Part shown: one piece after another, positions 55,041 to 63,919 of the stretch | Numbering within the stretch: position 1 is the stretch's first letter | Layout: every line of letters begins with the position of its first letter | Assembly: GCF_001499655.1 (NCBI RefSeq) | Contig: NZ_LN879502.1 | Span: 186,001-250,000, forward strand | Length of the DNA: 64,000 nt | Source of the DNA: Candidatus Protochlamydia naegleriophila | Lineage (GTDB): Bacteria; Chlamydiota; Chlamydiia; Chlamydiales; Parachlamydiaceae | Direction: 5' to 3' | Notes under the pieces: generated by a model | Seen by the model: the letters and a program-made list of their open reading frames with translations, nothing else | Database searches by the model: none | What the model was told of the DNA's origin: nothing | Position numbers and translations under genes: made by a program

Positions 55041-55344
55041 TGTTTTTTTGCAATTATAATGACAAGGAAGGGTTATAAATACAAATTGACACGTCCCTCT
55101 TGAATAGGTTATGCTTTCTTATGTGTTAAGTGACTGTCATCAAATTAAATGAATTTATTTAAACATTCATTTGCGTCTTGGCCAGGCTAGAGGGAGTTTC
55201 CTTCTAAGAGTTTTAAAATTCTCCTTCGAGAGTTTTCTTTTTGGTCGATTCCACTTTCATCTTCTTAAATGATTTTATTAATTGACGGTCTTTAAAAATA
55301 TCATGAATACAAAGTTAAGCTTATTATTGGGATAAAGGACTAGT
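55041..55344. promoter_or_regulatory. Upstream region of the suf cluster
   Basis: This 300-base region precedes sufB. It includes AAGAGTTTTAAAATTCTCCTT, a short imperfect palindrome at about 55206-55228, and a low-GC stretch before the start. No IscR-like or Fur-like operator is distinct. The sufB ATG at 55345 has AAAGGA upstream. Confidence 0.35.
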
Positions 55345-56790
55345 ATGACTGCAGAATCGTCGATGTTTAGTCGCGACGCCTCCGATTATAAATATGGATT
55401 TGTTACAGATGTGGAAACGGAGAGTCTTCCCAAAGGGTTGAATGAAGAAACCATTCGTGCGATCTCGGCTAAAAAAAACGAACCAGATTTTCTTTTGGAA
55501 TTCCGACTCAAGGCCTATCAAAGGTGGCTAGAATCAGAAGAGCCTGTTTGGGCGAATGTGAATTATCCTAAAATTAATTTTCAAGATATTACTTATTATT
55601 CCGCTCCTAAAAAGAAGCCTGTACTCAATGATTTGAGTGAAGTAGATCCTGAAATATTAAAGACTTTCGAGCGCTTGGGAATTCCGGTAGAGGAGCAGAA
55701 GCGTTTGAGCAATGTTGCCGTTGACATGGTCTTTGACTCTGTTTCTATTGGAACGACTTTTAAGAAGAAATTAGAAGATGTGGGCGTGGTTCTATGTTCG
55801 ATTTCTGAGGCTATGCATACACATCCCGAATTGGTGCGCAAATATTTAGGCAGCGTTGTTCCAATCGGCGACAACTACTTTGCAACGCTTAATTCGGCTG
55901 TTTTCAGCGACGGATCTTTTGTCTATATCCCCAAGGGCGTGCACTGTCCTATGGAATTGTCGACCTACTTCCGCATTAATGATAAAGAGTCTGGCCAGTT
56001 TGAGCGCACCTTAATCATTGCCGAAGAGGGATCCTATGTTAGCTACTTGGAGGGATGCACAGCACCTGCCTTTAGCAACAACCAGCTGCATGCGGCCGTA
56101 GTTGAGCTGATCGCTTTGGATGATGCGCAAATCAAATATGCAACGGTGCAGAACTGGTATTCAGGCAATCCCAATACTGGTGAAGGGGGCGTCTACAATT
56201 TCGTTACCAAGCGAGGGCGCTGCGCCGGTATTCGTTCGAAAATCTCTTGGACGCAGGTGGAAGTGGGTGCTGCCATTACGTGGAAATATCCAAGCTGCAT
56301 TTTGCAAGGCGATCATTCGGTTGGTGAATTCTATTCCGTTGCCTTGACGAATGGGCATATGCAGGCCGATACTGGAACCAAGATGATTCATCTTGGAAAA
56401 AATACGAGTTCAACGATTGTTTCCAAAGGCATTTCTGCCGATGTATCGCATAATAGTTACCGAGGACTAGTCAAAGTGGCTCCTCGTGCCGCTAATGCGC
56501 GTAACTATACTCAATGCGACTCTATGCTGGTTGGCGACAAGTGTTCTGCCAATACATTTCCTTATATCGAAGTGGGTAATGCTTCCAGCCAAGTTGAGCA
56601 CGAAGCTTCCACATCCAAGATGAATGAAGAGCAGTTATTCTATTTCCAATCGCGCGGAATCTCCAAAGAAGATGCTGTCAATATGATTGTTAATGGATTT
56701 TGCAAAGATGTTATCAAAGAACTCCCCTTGGAATTTGCCGCCGAAGCGCAAAAGCTTTTGGCCATTAAGTTGGAAAATTCAGTAGGGTAA
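55345..56790 (+). CDS. sufB: Fe-S cluster assembly scaffold SufB
   Basis: This is a 481-residue protein forming the SufBC2D scaffold on which iron-sulfur clusters are built. The family regions are complete: [49 protein letters not shown], and the C-terminal [15 protein letters not shown]. The N-terminal part is as long as in other SufB proteins. It is the first gene of the cluster sufB-sufC-sufD-sufS, with the same order as in Chlamydia. Since the NifS/NifU-like pair in this window lacks catalytic residues, SUF is likely the main route for Fe-S biogenesis here. Confidence 0.96.
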   Translation: MTAESSMFSRDASDYKYGFVTDVETESLPKGLNEETIRAISAKKNEPDFLLEFRLKAYQRWLESEEPVWANVNYPKINFQDITYYSAPKKKPVLNDLSEVDPEILKTFERLGIPVEEQKRLSNVAVDMVFDSVSIGTTFKKKLEDVGVVLCSISEAMHTHPELVRKYLGSVVPIGDNYFATLNSAVFSDGSFVYIPKGVHCPMELSTYFRINDKESGQFERTLIIAEEGSYVSYLEGCTAPAFSNNQLHAAVVELIALDDAQIKYATVQNWYSGNPNTGEGGVYNFVTKRGRCAGIRSKISWTQVEVGAAITWKYPSCILQGDHSVGEFYSVALTNGHMQADTGTKMIHLGKNTSSTIVSKGISADVSHNSYRGLVKVAPRAANARNYTQCDSMLVGDKCSANTFPYIEVGNASSQVEHEASTSKMNEEQLFYFQSRGISKEDAVNMIVNGFCKDVIKELPLEFAAEAQKLLAIKLENSVG

Positions 56791-56862
56791 TCAATCAAAT
56801 AAATATTAAGGTCGATCCAGGCGGTGCTAAGCTCCGTTTGGATATTAGATTAGGAATGAGTG

Positions 56863-57627
56863 ATGCTAGAAATTAAAGAATTAACCGCTACAGTCGACGG
56901 GACTCCTATTTTAAAGGGTGTTAACCTTCACATTAAACCAGGCGAGATTCATGCGATCATGGGCCCTAACGGTGCTGGTAAATCTACCCTGGCAAAAGTT
57001 TTAGCCGGCCATCCAGCCTATGAAGTAACTGCCGGAGAGGCATGGTTTAAAGGGCAGAACTTGCTCGAGATGGAGCCGGAAGAGAGAGCCCATTTGGGGT
57101 TGTTTATGAGTTTCCAATATCCGGTTGAAATTCCAGGCGTCAGCAACAGCCAATTTCTTCAAATTGCCTACAATGCTAAGCGCAAAGCAGAAGGCAAGCC
57201 TGAGCTTTCTACGAGTGAATTTGAAGCGCTTTTGGATGAAAAAATGAAGCAGATGGAAATTAAGCCTGAGCTCCGCAATCGTAACGTCAATGAGAATTTT
57301 TCGGGCGGTGAAAAAAAGCGCAATGAAATCTTGCAAATGGCTGTTTTGAGTCCGGAACTGGCTTTGTTGGATGAAACGGATTCTGGCTTGGACATCGATG
57401 CCATGCGTATCGTAGCAAGAGGGGTTAATCAATTGATGAATCCGGAGATGGGCCTGCTCCTCATCACACACTATCAACGCCTGCTCGATTACATTAAACC
57501 TCATTTTGTACACGTCATGCTCGGTGGAAAAATTGTCCAATCGGGCGGTCCAGATTTGGCACTCGAGCTAGAGAGCAAAGGTTATGACTGGCTCGTTCGA
57601 TCGCCGAAAGAGGGGGTTGTTTCATGA
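56863..57627 (+). CDS. sufC: Fe-S assembly ATPase SufC
   Basis: This is a 254-residue ABC-type ATPase that powers the SufB-SufD scaffold. Walker A is [16 protein letters not shown], the signature [10 protein letters not shown], and Walker B-type [16 protein letters not shown]. Unlike transporters, SufC is soluble and its signature is followed by KRNE. The ATG at 56863 is preferred to the GTG one codon earlier, with AGGA seven bases upstream. The stop overlaps the sufD start (ATGA-type). Confidence 0.96.
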   Translation: MLEIKELTATVDGTPILKGVNLHIKPGEIHAIMGPNGAGKSTLAKVLAGHPAYEVTAGEAWFKGQNLLEMEPEERAHLGLFMSFQYPVEIPGVSNSQFLQIAYNAKRKAEGKPELSTSEFEALLDEKMKQMEIKPELRNRNVNENFSGGEKKRNEILQMAVLSPELALLDETDSGLDIDAMRIVARGVNQLMNPEMGLLLITHYQRLLDYIKPHFVHVMLGGKIVQSGGPDLALELESKGYDWLVRSPKEGVVS

Positions 57628-58940
57628 TGGCAGAGTTGGGGCTAGAGCAGAAAATTTTTACAACGTTGTTGGAAAAGCATCTTGCCGCTATGCATCAAGG
57701 AGATGCTTTGCAAAAAGCCCGTCAGAAAGCGTGGAGTCAATTCTTAGAGCTTGGTTTACCGACAAAAAAAACAGAGGCTTACCGCTACATCAAACTGCGG
57801 CATCTCTTTTCTCAAAATTATGAGCTTCCAGAAGAAGTTGGCATTTCATCTGAACAAATTGCTTCTCTCATTTATCCAGAATGCCAGCAATCCGTTCTCG
57901 TTTTTGTCAATGGGCAGTATTGTCCAGAGCTTTCGCAAACCCAGGCTTTGCCATCGCAAGTGGTCATTTCAACCCTGCAAGAGGCAACAAAGACATTTGG
58001 TACGTTTTTTAACAATCATTGGACGAAATCTCTAAAAGAAGAAGACGATACGTTTGCCATCATCAATAGCGCTTTGCACAGGCAAGGGGCCTTTGTTTAT
58101 GTACCACCCAAGACCGTTATCGAAGCACCGATTCAGGTGTTGAATCTCGTGAATGGGCAGGATCAATTGCTCATGCTCATGCCGAGAATCAATCTCTTTG
58201 TGGGTGCTCAATCCGATGTTAAAGTGATTTCGGCGCTGAAGCAGTCTGCAACCAATGGCTACTTTATCAATCAGGTCTCCGATTTTGTATTAGAGGAAGA
58301 CGCTCATGTTCACTATACTCAAATCTTGAATGATGAGCATCCGCAAGGATGGCATTTTGAAGCAGTTAGAGCCCATCTAAAACGGCAGTCAACTTTTAAG
58401 ACTGTGTGTATCACGGATGGGGGAATGACGGTGCGCACAGACTATCGCATTTCTCTAGCAGGAGAAAATGCGGAAGCCTTGTTAAATGGTGTGTGCATGT
58501 TGGGCGGTAAGTGTGAGGCTCATACGCACATTTTTATCGATCATCAAGCGCCTAATTGTCGTTCCTATCAGCTGTTTAAAAACGTTTTAAATGATTTTAG
58601 TCGTTCAAGCTTTGAGGGTAAAATCATGGTCCGCCAAGCTGCCCAAAAAACTGAAGCTTTTCAACTGAATAATAATCTGCTATTAAGTGATCATGCACAT
58701 GCAGATAGTAAGCCAAATCTTGAAATTTTTGCAGACGACGTCAAGGCTTCTCATGGAGCGACGGTCGGGCAATTAGATCCGGAACAGCTCTTCTACATGA
58801 AGACGCGTGGATTCCCAGAATCTGAAGCGAAAAATCTCCTGATTTATGGATTTGCAGAACAGGTTATTGAAATGATTCCATTAGAGTCGTTAAGGGAATT
58901 AATATCGGAAAAAGCACAACGCTATTTAACCAAGGGTTGA
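57624..58940 (+). CDS. sufD: Fe-S assembly protein SufD
   Basis: This is a 438-residue partner of SufB in the scaffold; the pair binds SufC and takes up iron and sulfur. The C-terminal motif [20 protein letters not shown] is the SufB/SufD family signature, and [18 protein letters not shown] is typical. The N-terminal half is less conserved, as usual for SufD. The start codon overlaps the sufC stop. Confidence 0.94.
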   Translation: MMAELGLEQKIFTTLLEKHLAAMHQGDALQKARQKAWSQFLELGLPTKKTEAYRYIKLRHLFSQNYELPEEVGISSEQIASLIYPECQQSVLVFVNGQYCPELSQTQALPSQVVISTLQEATKTFGTFFNNHWTKSLKEEDDTFAIINSALHRQGAFVYVPPKTVIEAPIQVLNLVNGQDQLLMLMPRINLFVGAQSDVKVISALKQSATNGYFINQVSDFVLEEDAHVHYTQILNDEHPQGWHFEAVRAHLKRQSTFKTVCITDGGMTVRTDYRISLAGENAEALLNGVCMLGGKCEAHTHIFIDHQAPNCRSYQLFKNVLNDFSRSSFEGKIMVRQAAQKTEAFQLNNNLLLSDHAHADSKPNLEIFADDVKASHGATVGQLDPEQLFYMKTRGFPESEAKNLLIYGFAEQVIEMIPLESLRELISEKAQRYLTKG

Positions 58941-58942
58941 CT

Positions 58943-60175
58943 ATGAAGGGGATTGAGCAGCTTGATGTCAAACGAATTCGGCAAGATTTTCCAATGCTTG
59001 GCAAAACCATGCATGGCCATCCGCTTGTTTATTTAGATTCAGCTGCCACCTCTCAAAAGCCGCAGGTTGTCATTGACTGTATTGACGATTTCTATCGCAA
59101 TCATTATGGAACGGTGCATCGCGCTGTTTATGAATTAGCGATTCGCTCGAGCGAGGATTACCAAAAAACACGCCATAAGGTAAAGGCCTTTCTCAATGCA
59201 TCCCAAGTGGAAGAGATTATTTTTACACGTGGAACAACCGAATCGATCAATATGGTCGCTTATTCGTTCGGCAAGGCGTTTGTGCGTCCGGGCGATGAAA
59301 TTCTCATCAGTGCCATGGAACATCACTCTAATATTGTTCCCTGGCAACTCTTATGCGAAGACCGGGGGGCGACGCTAAAAGTCATTCCAATGAATGAGAA
59401 AGGGGAGCTCCTGTTTGATGAGTATGTAAAGCTCTTGAGCCCTAAAACTAAGCTTGTGGCTGTCACGCATGTAGCGAATTCGCTTGGGACAATTAATCCG
59501 GTTAAAGAGATTGTTGAAAAGGCACATGAGGCCGGTGCTAAGGTGCTTGTCGATGGTGCACAAAGCGCACCCCATTTGAAAATCGACGTGCAAGAGTTGG
59601 GCATGGATTTCTTTGTCTTTTCTGGGCACAAATTGATGGGGCCAACGGGGATTGGCATTTTATACGGCAAGGCCGAGCTTCTTGATCAAATGCCTCCTTA
59701 TCAAGGCGGCGGCGACATGATTGAAACCGTCACTTTTTCTAAAACCACCTATAATGTACTGCCTTTAAAGTTTGAGGCTGGGACTCCGATGATTGCAGAG
59801 GTGATGGGATTAGGAGCTGCGATTGACTATCTTAATCAGATTGGACTCGACAATATTCAAGCCTATGAGCATCGTTTATTGGAGTACGCAACCGATAAGC
59901 TTTCGCACATCCCAGGGCTTCGCATCATTGGTCAAGCGGCTCAAAAAGGGGCTCTGATCAGCTTTGTGATCGATGGAATTCACTCGTTAGATATTGGGAC
60001 GCTCCTGGATTTAAAGGGGATTGCGGTGCGCACGGGCCATCACTGCGCTCAGCCTGTCATGAAATTTTTTAATGTGCCGGCTACTGCCAGGGCATCGTTT
60101 GCTTTCTATAATACGTTTGAAGAGATTGATCAGCTCGATCAGGCTCTTCATGATTCCATTACCTGTTTGAAATAA
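58943..60175 (+). CDS. sufS: SufS-type cysteine desulfurase
   Basis: This is a 410-residue pyridoxal-phosphate enzyme that takes sulfur from cysteine for Fe-S clusters. The cofactor Lys lies in FSGHKLMGPTGIGILYG (about residue 230), and the persulfide Cys in VRTGHHCAQPVM (about 369). The N-terminal motif YLDSAATSQKP and HHSNIVPW (catalytic His) are both present. Thus all catalytic residues missing from the NifS-like gene at 6757 are intact here. The ATG at 58943 has AGGG eight bases upstream; the frame also opens at a TTG six bases earlier. No sufE gene is seen nearby. Confidence 0.96.
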   Translation: MKGIEQLDVKRIRQDFPMLGKTMHGHPLVYLDSAATSQKPQVVIDCIDDFYRNHYGTVHRAVYELAIRSSEDYQKTRHKVKAFLNASQVEEIIFTRGTTESINMVAYSFGKAFVRPGDEILISAMEHHSNIVPWQLLCEDRGATLKVIPMNEKGELLFDEYVKLLSPKTKLVAVTHVANSLGTINPVKEIVEKAHEAGAKVLVDGAQSAPHLKIDVQELGMDFFVFSGHKLMGPTGIGILYGKAELLDQMPPYQGGGDMIETVTFSKTTYNVLPLKFEAGTPMIAEVMGLGAAIDYLNQIGLDNIQAYEHRLLEYATDKLSHIPGLRIIGQAAQKGALISFVIDGIHSLDIGTLLDLKGIAVRTGHHCAQPVMKFFNVPATARASFAFYNTFEEIDQLDQALHDSITCLK

Positions 60176-60179
60176 ATCT

Positions 60180-61118
60180 ATGCATATTTCAATTGACCAA
60201 GCTATTGATAAGCTCAAAGCTGGGCACGTTGTTGCCATGCCGACAGAGACAGTTTACGGACTGGCGGCAAGTTTGAATACGCCGGCTGCCGTCGCAGAGA
60301 TTTTTCGGTTGAAAGGGCGGCCGCTGAATAATCCTTTGATCATTCACGTGGCAAGCCAAGCCGATGTATTAAAATACGCGCAAGAGCTTCCACCTCTTTT
60401 CGAAGCCTTGACTCAGGCTTTTTGGCCCGGGCCATTGACTCTCATCGTTCCCATTCAACCCCATTTAGTCCCGGCTCTTGCGCGTGCAGATCTTCCAACT
60501 GCCGGTTTTCGCATGCCTAATCACGATCTTGCCTTACAGGTGATTCGAGAAGTCGGGCCCCTTGTCATGCCATCGGCCAATTTATCTGGAAAACCATCTT
60601 CGACAAGAGCTGAGCACGTCGAGTGCGATTTTGGTCCAGATTTTCCGGTGTTAGATGGAGGTGCATGCGCTAAAGGGCTAGAATCGACCATTCTTTACTA
60701 TGACAGCCCGAGATGGGTCATTGTCCGTTTAGGTGCTCTTTCCGCAGAGCTTTTTGAACCTGTATTGGGATACCATCCTGATAGCGTTAAGGCTTTTAGG
60801 CATGCTCAGCCTCTTTGCCCCGGCCAGCTTTTCCGCCACTATGCACCTAAGGCGAAGTTGATTTTAGGAAATGGGATGGAGATTGAAAAAGCCGATTTTG
60901 TCTTGGGATTTAAAGAGCGCCTTTATCCATCTAGCAAACGCGTTCTATTGATGGGCTCGCTCAATGATCCGGATCCAGTAGCCGAAAATCTTTATCAGAT
61001 TTTGCGGCAGCTCGATCAAGAAGATGCAAAGGTTGCATGGGTCGACATGGATTTTTCGCGCGAAGGATTGTGGGAAACAATCGCTGAGCGGCTGCTGCGT
61101 GCCGGAGAGGGGCAATAG
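60180..61118 (+). CDS. L-threonylcarbamoyladenylate synthase (Sua5/TsaC family)
   Basis: This is a 312-residue protein. The N-terminal YrdC domain has MPTETVYGLAAS and the KGRPLNNPLIIHV and MPSANLSGKPSSTR motifs, which bind ATP, bicarbonate and threonine. The C-terminal Sua5 domain is marked by PGQLFRHYAPKAKLIL. The product, threonylcarbamoyl-AMP, is used to make the t6A37 modification in tRNAs that read ANN codons. It follows sufS after only 4 bases, so it is likely to be read from the suf transcript. The two-domain form argues for Sua5 (YwlC type) over TsaC. Confidence 0.92.
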   Translation: MHISIDQAIDKLKAGHVVAMPTETVYGLAASLNTPAAVAEIFRLKGRPLNNPLIIHVASQADVLKYAQELPPLFEALTQAFWPGPLTLIVPIQPHLVPALARADLPTAGFRMPNHDLALQVIREVGPLVMPSANLSGKPSSTRAEHVECDFGPDFPVLDGGACAKGLESTILYYDSPRWVIVRLGALSAELFEPVLGYHPDSVKAFRHAQPLCPGQLFRHYAPKAKLILGNGMEIEKADFVLGFKERLYPSSKRVLLMGSLNDPDPVAENLYQILRQLDQEDAKVAWVDMDFSREGLWETIAERLLRAGEGQ

Positions 61119-61137
61119 TCCCTTCGATAGGCTGATC

Positions 61138-61829
61138 CTACCCAATGCCTTCTACAAATACTCTTTTCCAGGGTAATTGATCACTTTGTAGAGCAATGTC
61201 AAAGCGGCTTGCCTCGAGATTGTGATCTGTTCTACCAGCTGGCGGCGAATAGCTGGAAATTACCTTAGACAGAAGATTAAAGGCGTGCTCTCTTTGGCAG
61301 GCAAGCAGTCCGATATTTGGATCCAGGATATGCATGCTTTCCCCTTCTCGGTGATATAAAATAGCATGTGCTGAATTTGTGGTCTTCAGTGTGAGGGGGG
61401 AATACACTCCATTTGACAGATTTAAAATAGCCCGCATGTTGACGTCATCTGGCCTGTTCAGCATCGATTTCTGGAACTGGAAGCATGCTTATGCCTAGTG
61501 CGAGAGCGGCAAATTCTTCGAAGTGATCTATCTTTTTATCACTAAAAGCTGAATAGACAGACTGTGACCCGGCAATGCGCTCATCCATCCTTTCAGATAA
61601 TTTCCAGCCAGTTTTTATTTTCAAGCAGGTAGCGTGAAGCAAAGCTAATGAAGGTTATTCCGCAAACGCCTATAAGCAAATGCTTTAAGTCGTTAGAGCT
61701 GCCATCCCGTACAACACTTGTTGAGCCGTTTGAGGAAGAAAAAACAGGCATGCTCGCAATAGCCTGAGACTGAAGATAATTCTCGATGTGATGGTAAGGT
61801 TACAACGGCAGATTGATTGTTAAATTCAT
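61138..61829 (-). pseudogene. Frameshifted C58/YopT-like cysteine protease
   Basis: Remnants lie on the minus strand in different frames. An ATG at 61829 soon meets a stop. Further on, one frame gives LLIGVCGITFISFASRYL (61662-61670 encodes GVC), similar to the GVCNGMSWWF nucleophile region of the gene at 17782. A second gives ERIAGSQSVYSAF, HFEEFAALALGIS (61445-61642), and a third gives TTNSAHAILYHREG and HILDPNIGLL (61138-61464), the His and Asp regions. The Cys, His and DPN motifs come in the right order, so a C58-type ancestor is likely. At least two frameshifts and one stop make it inactive. Exact bounds are uncertain. Confidence 0.6.
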
Positions 61830-62047
61830 CAATTAAATCTCGTTTTTTTAGAATTAATAACAACTACATTGCGTTAATTTTATATTCATTTCCAATGAAT
61901 AATATGAATAAAATAGAGGTGAAAATATTTTCTTTTTGATCTTAAATAAACACTTTTTTTGTTATATAATTTTAAATTAATGAATTATTAATATTTAAAT
62001 TTATAATGTAAATATGGATTTGTAATTAATTTTTTACGAGGTTAATT
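61830..62047. promoter_or_regulatory. Very AT-rich leader of the coiled-coil gene
   Basis: About 220 bases with almost no G or C between 61850 and 62040, including TTTTTTGTTATATAATTTTAAATTAATG. The gene at 62048 has GAGG seven bases before the ATG. TTGTTATATAAT could include a -10-like element, but the AT bias makes this unsafe. Confidence 0.35.
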
Positions 62048-62845
62048 ATGATAGTAAGAGAAAATGATGCAGCTGCTGTCTATCACATGGCTGAGAAGGC
62101 GGATGTGAATGAACTTAAAAGTTTAACAACGGATGAACGCAGAATTGTTCACAATATTTTCAAATCTATTATTGACAAGCAATCTATTGATCAGCCAATT
62201 GCGCCCAAGCAATTGAGTTCGATTCAAGCCAAGTTGACTAATAAAGAGGAACGAAAAGAGAAAACGTTCTTCGAAAAAGTTGGCAACTTCTTTAGTTCTC
62301 TTTTTGGCCTTCGCATTTCTACGCAAAAGCTTTTCAACGAACTGCAACAGACCAAGTCGGCTTTAGCTGCTAGTCATAGTCAATTAAAAGCGATTAATGA
62401 AAAGTATAAAAATATTGAAGTCAATACGGCAGAGATTAAGGAGTTGATTCGCTTTAAAAACGAATTTGCTGCTGGTAAGTATGCCGAGATGGCCAATTTA
62501 TACGCTTCGATTGGTAGCGAGAAAGAGGGTAAAGAAAAGATAGCAGAGAAAATTAAAGTAATTGAAGAAGAGATTCGGTCTTTACAGCCGACTGATCCGG
62601 ATTTAGGCAGTAAACAGCAAATTTTGGAAAAAGAGCTATTGAATAACTTGAAAAAAATGAGTAAATGCGAAGGCGGAAAATGGGAAATGGAATTGAAAGT
62701 GAATAAAGACGTATGGAAAAAGATCGCTGATGCGACTAAAAAACACGGCATGGAAGAAGAGATTCTGGCAAAAAATGAGAAGCAAATGAGCGAATTGATT
62801 AAGGAAAAGCAGCGCCTCGCTAATCTAGTAGCGAATTTTTCATGA
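62048..62845 (+). CDS. Hypothetical coiled-coil protein
   Basis: This is a 265-residue protein starting MIVRENDAAAVYHMAEKAD. Residues 65-110 include a Lys/Glu-rich part and KTFFEKVGNFFSSLFGLR, an aromatic amphipathic stretch. From about 100 to the end it is coiled coil (LFNELQQTKSALAASHSQLK, later EKIAEKIKVIEEEIRSL). Strong ribosome site GAGG. No signal peptide, no membrane span and no recognised family. The leader type resembles other orphan genes here. It ends at a strong hairpin. Confidence 0.65.
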   Translation: MIVRENDAAAVYHMAEKADVNELKSLTTDERRIVHNIFKSIIDKQSIDQPIAPKQLSSIQAKLTNKEERKEKTFFEKVGNFFSSLFGLRISTQKLFNELQQTKSALAASHSQLKAINEKYKNIEVNTAEIKELIRFKNEFAAGKYAEMANLYASIGSEKEGKEKIAEKIKVIEEEIRSLQPTDPDLGSKQQILEKELLNNLKKMSKCEGGKWEMELKVNKDVWKKIADATKKHGMEEEILAKNEKQMSELIKEKQRLANLVANFS

Positions 62846-62859
62846 GTTTAAATAGCGCT

Positions 62860-62908
62860 AACCCGTGAAATCTTGTAAAAATAAGTTTTTGCAAGAAGTT
62901 CACGGGTT
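62860..62908. terminator. Bidirectional terminator with extended stem
   Basis: The outer stem AACCCGTGAA/TTCACGGGTT (10 bases) and an inner stem TCTTG.../...CAAGA are followed by TTTTG. It is located between convergent genes and is one of the strongest hairpins of the window. Confidence 0.8.
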
Positions 62909-62927
62909 TTGTAAAGAATGATTGAGG

Positions 62928-63674
62928 CTAGTCGCTGGCAAACTTGCGGTATTTCGAAGGCTTGGAAACCTCGCCAATACCTCCTTTTTCGCCTCTGATA
63001 CGCATGAGAAGCTGGCCTAGGCGGTTTTTCCCTTTGCCATCCCCACCATCAGCCCAGTAGGCATCCCGGTCTGTATGTTCGACTAAATAGGCATCTCCAG
63101 TCGCCACTAAGAGTTGGGCTAAGTTGGAATGTTGGTTGAACTTCGCTCTTAATACTTCCAGCATAATCCCATCGCGCACCTGATACCAATCGGCACGCTG
63201 CTCATAGCTATGACGTTTGGCAAGTTTCCATGCTTCTTCCCCATTCAAATGGGCAAAGCGGGCGAACAGGTTGGGCTTGTGATTGAATTTAGCGGCTTGA
63301 AAGGCGGCTTCAGCGCAGGCAAACTTTACGTTCCAAGCTTTGACCGATGCAGGATAAAAATTTACCCAAAAGTAAGTATACTTATTTTCTTTGTCATAAA
63401 ACCAAATGTAGCCATCCCGATCGGCAAAATAGGCGAGCTTGTTTTTTTGGCGCGCTAAATGGGCAAATCGGAGATCTTCTATGGTGACCTTGTGCGATTT
63501 CTTTTTTTTCTTTTTATGCTCTTTTTCGGCCTCCAGTCTTGCCGCTTGAATGGTCTCGGCATCGTATAAAGGAGTCACCTGTTGGCGAGAAGCTGCGGTG
63601 GGAAGCGCCCAGGAAGCTAAAAGGGTTAAAGAGATACAACTCATTAATAAGCGATTCAATTTTTTGATAATCAT
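62928..63674 (-). CDS. NADAR (YbiA-type) domain protein with signal peptide
   Basis: This is a 248-residue protein. Residues 1-28 are a signal peptide: basic start IIKK, hydrophobic core LMSCISLTLLASWAL and PTAAS before a likely cleavage site. A Lys-rich linker follows (KEHKKKKKKSHK, 51-62). From about 80 to 230 a NADAR/YbiA domain is recognised: VNFYPASVKAW, AEAAFQAAKFN (Glu122), LAKRHSYEQRADWYQVRDGIM, VLRAKFNQHSNLAQLLVATG, DAYLVEHTDRDAYWADGGDG and NRLGQLLMRIRGE. NADAR proteins act on ADP-ribose or riboflavin-pathway intermediates, and some remove ADP-ribose from DNA; nearly all known are cytoplasmic. An exported form, perhaps directed at host NAD/ADP-ribose, is unusual. It ends at the bidirectional hairpin. 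Confidence 0.82.
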   Translation of the reverse strand: MIIKKLNRLLMSCISLTLLASWALPTAASRQQVTPLYDAETIQAARLEAEKEHKKKKKKSHKVTIEDLRFAHLARQKNKLAYFADRDGYIWFYDKENKYTYFWVNFYPASVKAWNVKFACAEAAFQAAKFNHKPNLFARFAHLNGEEAWKLAKRHSYEQRADWYQVRDGIMLEVLRAKFNQHSNLAQLLVATGDAYLVEHTDRDAYWADGGDGKGKNRLGQLLMRIRGEKGGIGEVSKPSKYRKFASD

Positions 63675-63919
63675 TATACCCTCATTATTTATTAATGAAA
63701 TAAAGCTAGCATACTCTATTGGTGTATATTAATAGTAGTTAAATAAAGAATGAATAATTATTGGATGGCTATTATTTAATAGTAAAGATCGATCTAAGCC
63801 TTATTGGGAGCCTTTAAGGTGTTTACGGCTTTATCCTTAAAATAATTTTAGATAGATTGGTAAAGACAACTCCGAGCATAACGTTTGGATTACTCTAATC
63901 AATCACGTAAGGGCATCTC
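63675..63919. promoter_or_regulatory. Divergent AT-rich intergenic region
   Basis: About 245 bases between divergent genes, with AT-rich tracts near 63700-63790. No clear operator. AAGGG is found before the ATG at 63920. Confidence 0.3.

Noticed and set aside
57001-57540. 179-residue minus-strand ORF
   Set aside because: Fully antisense to sufC, whose ABC motifs are all present; composition fits a shadow frame.
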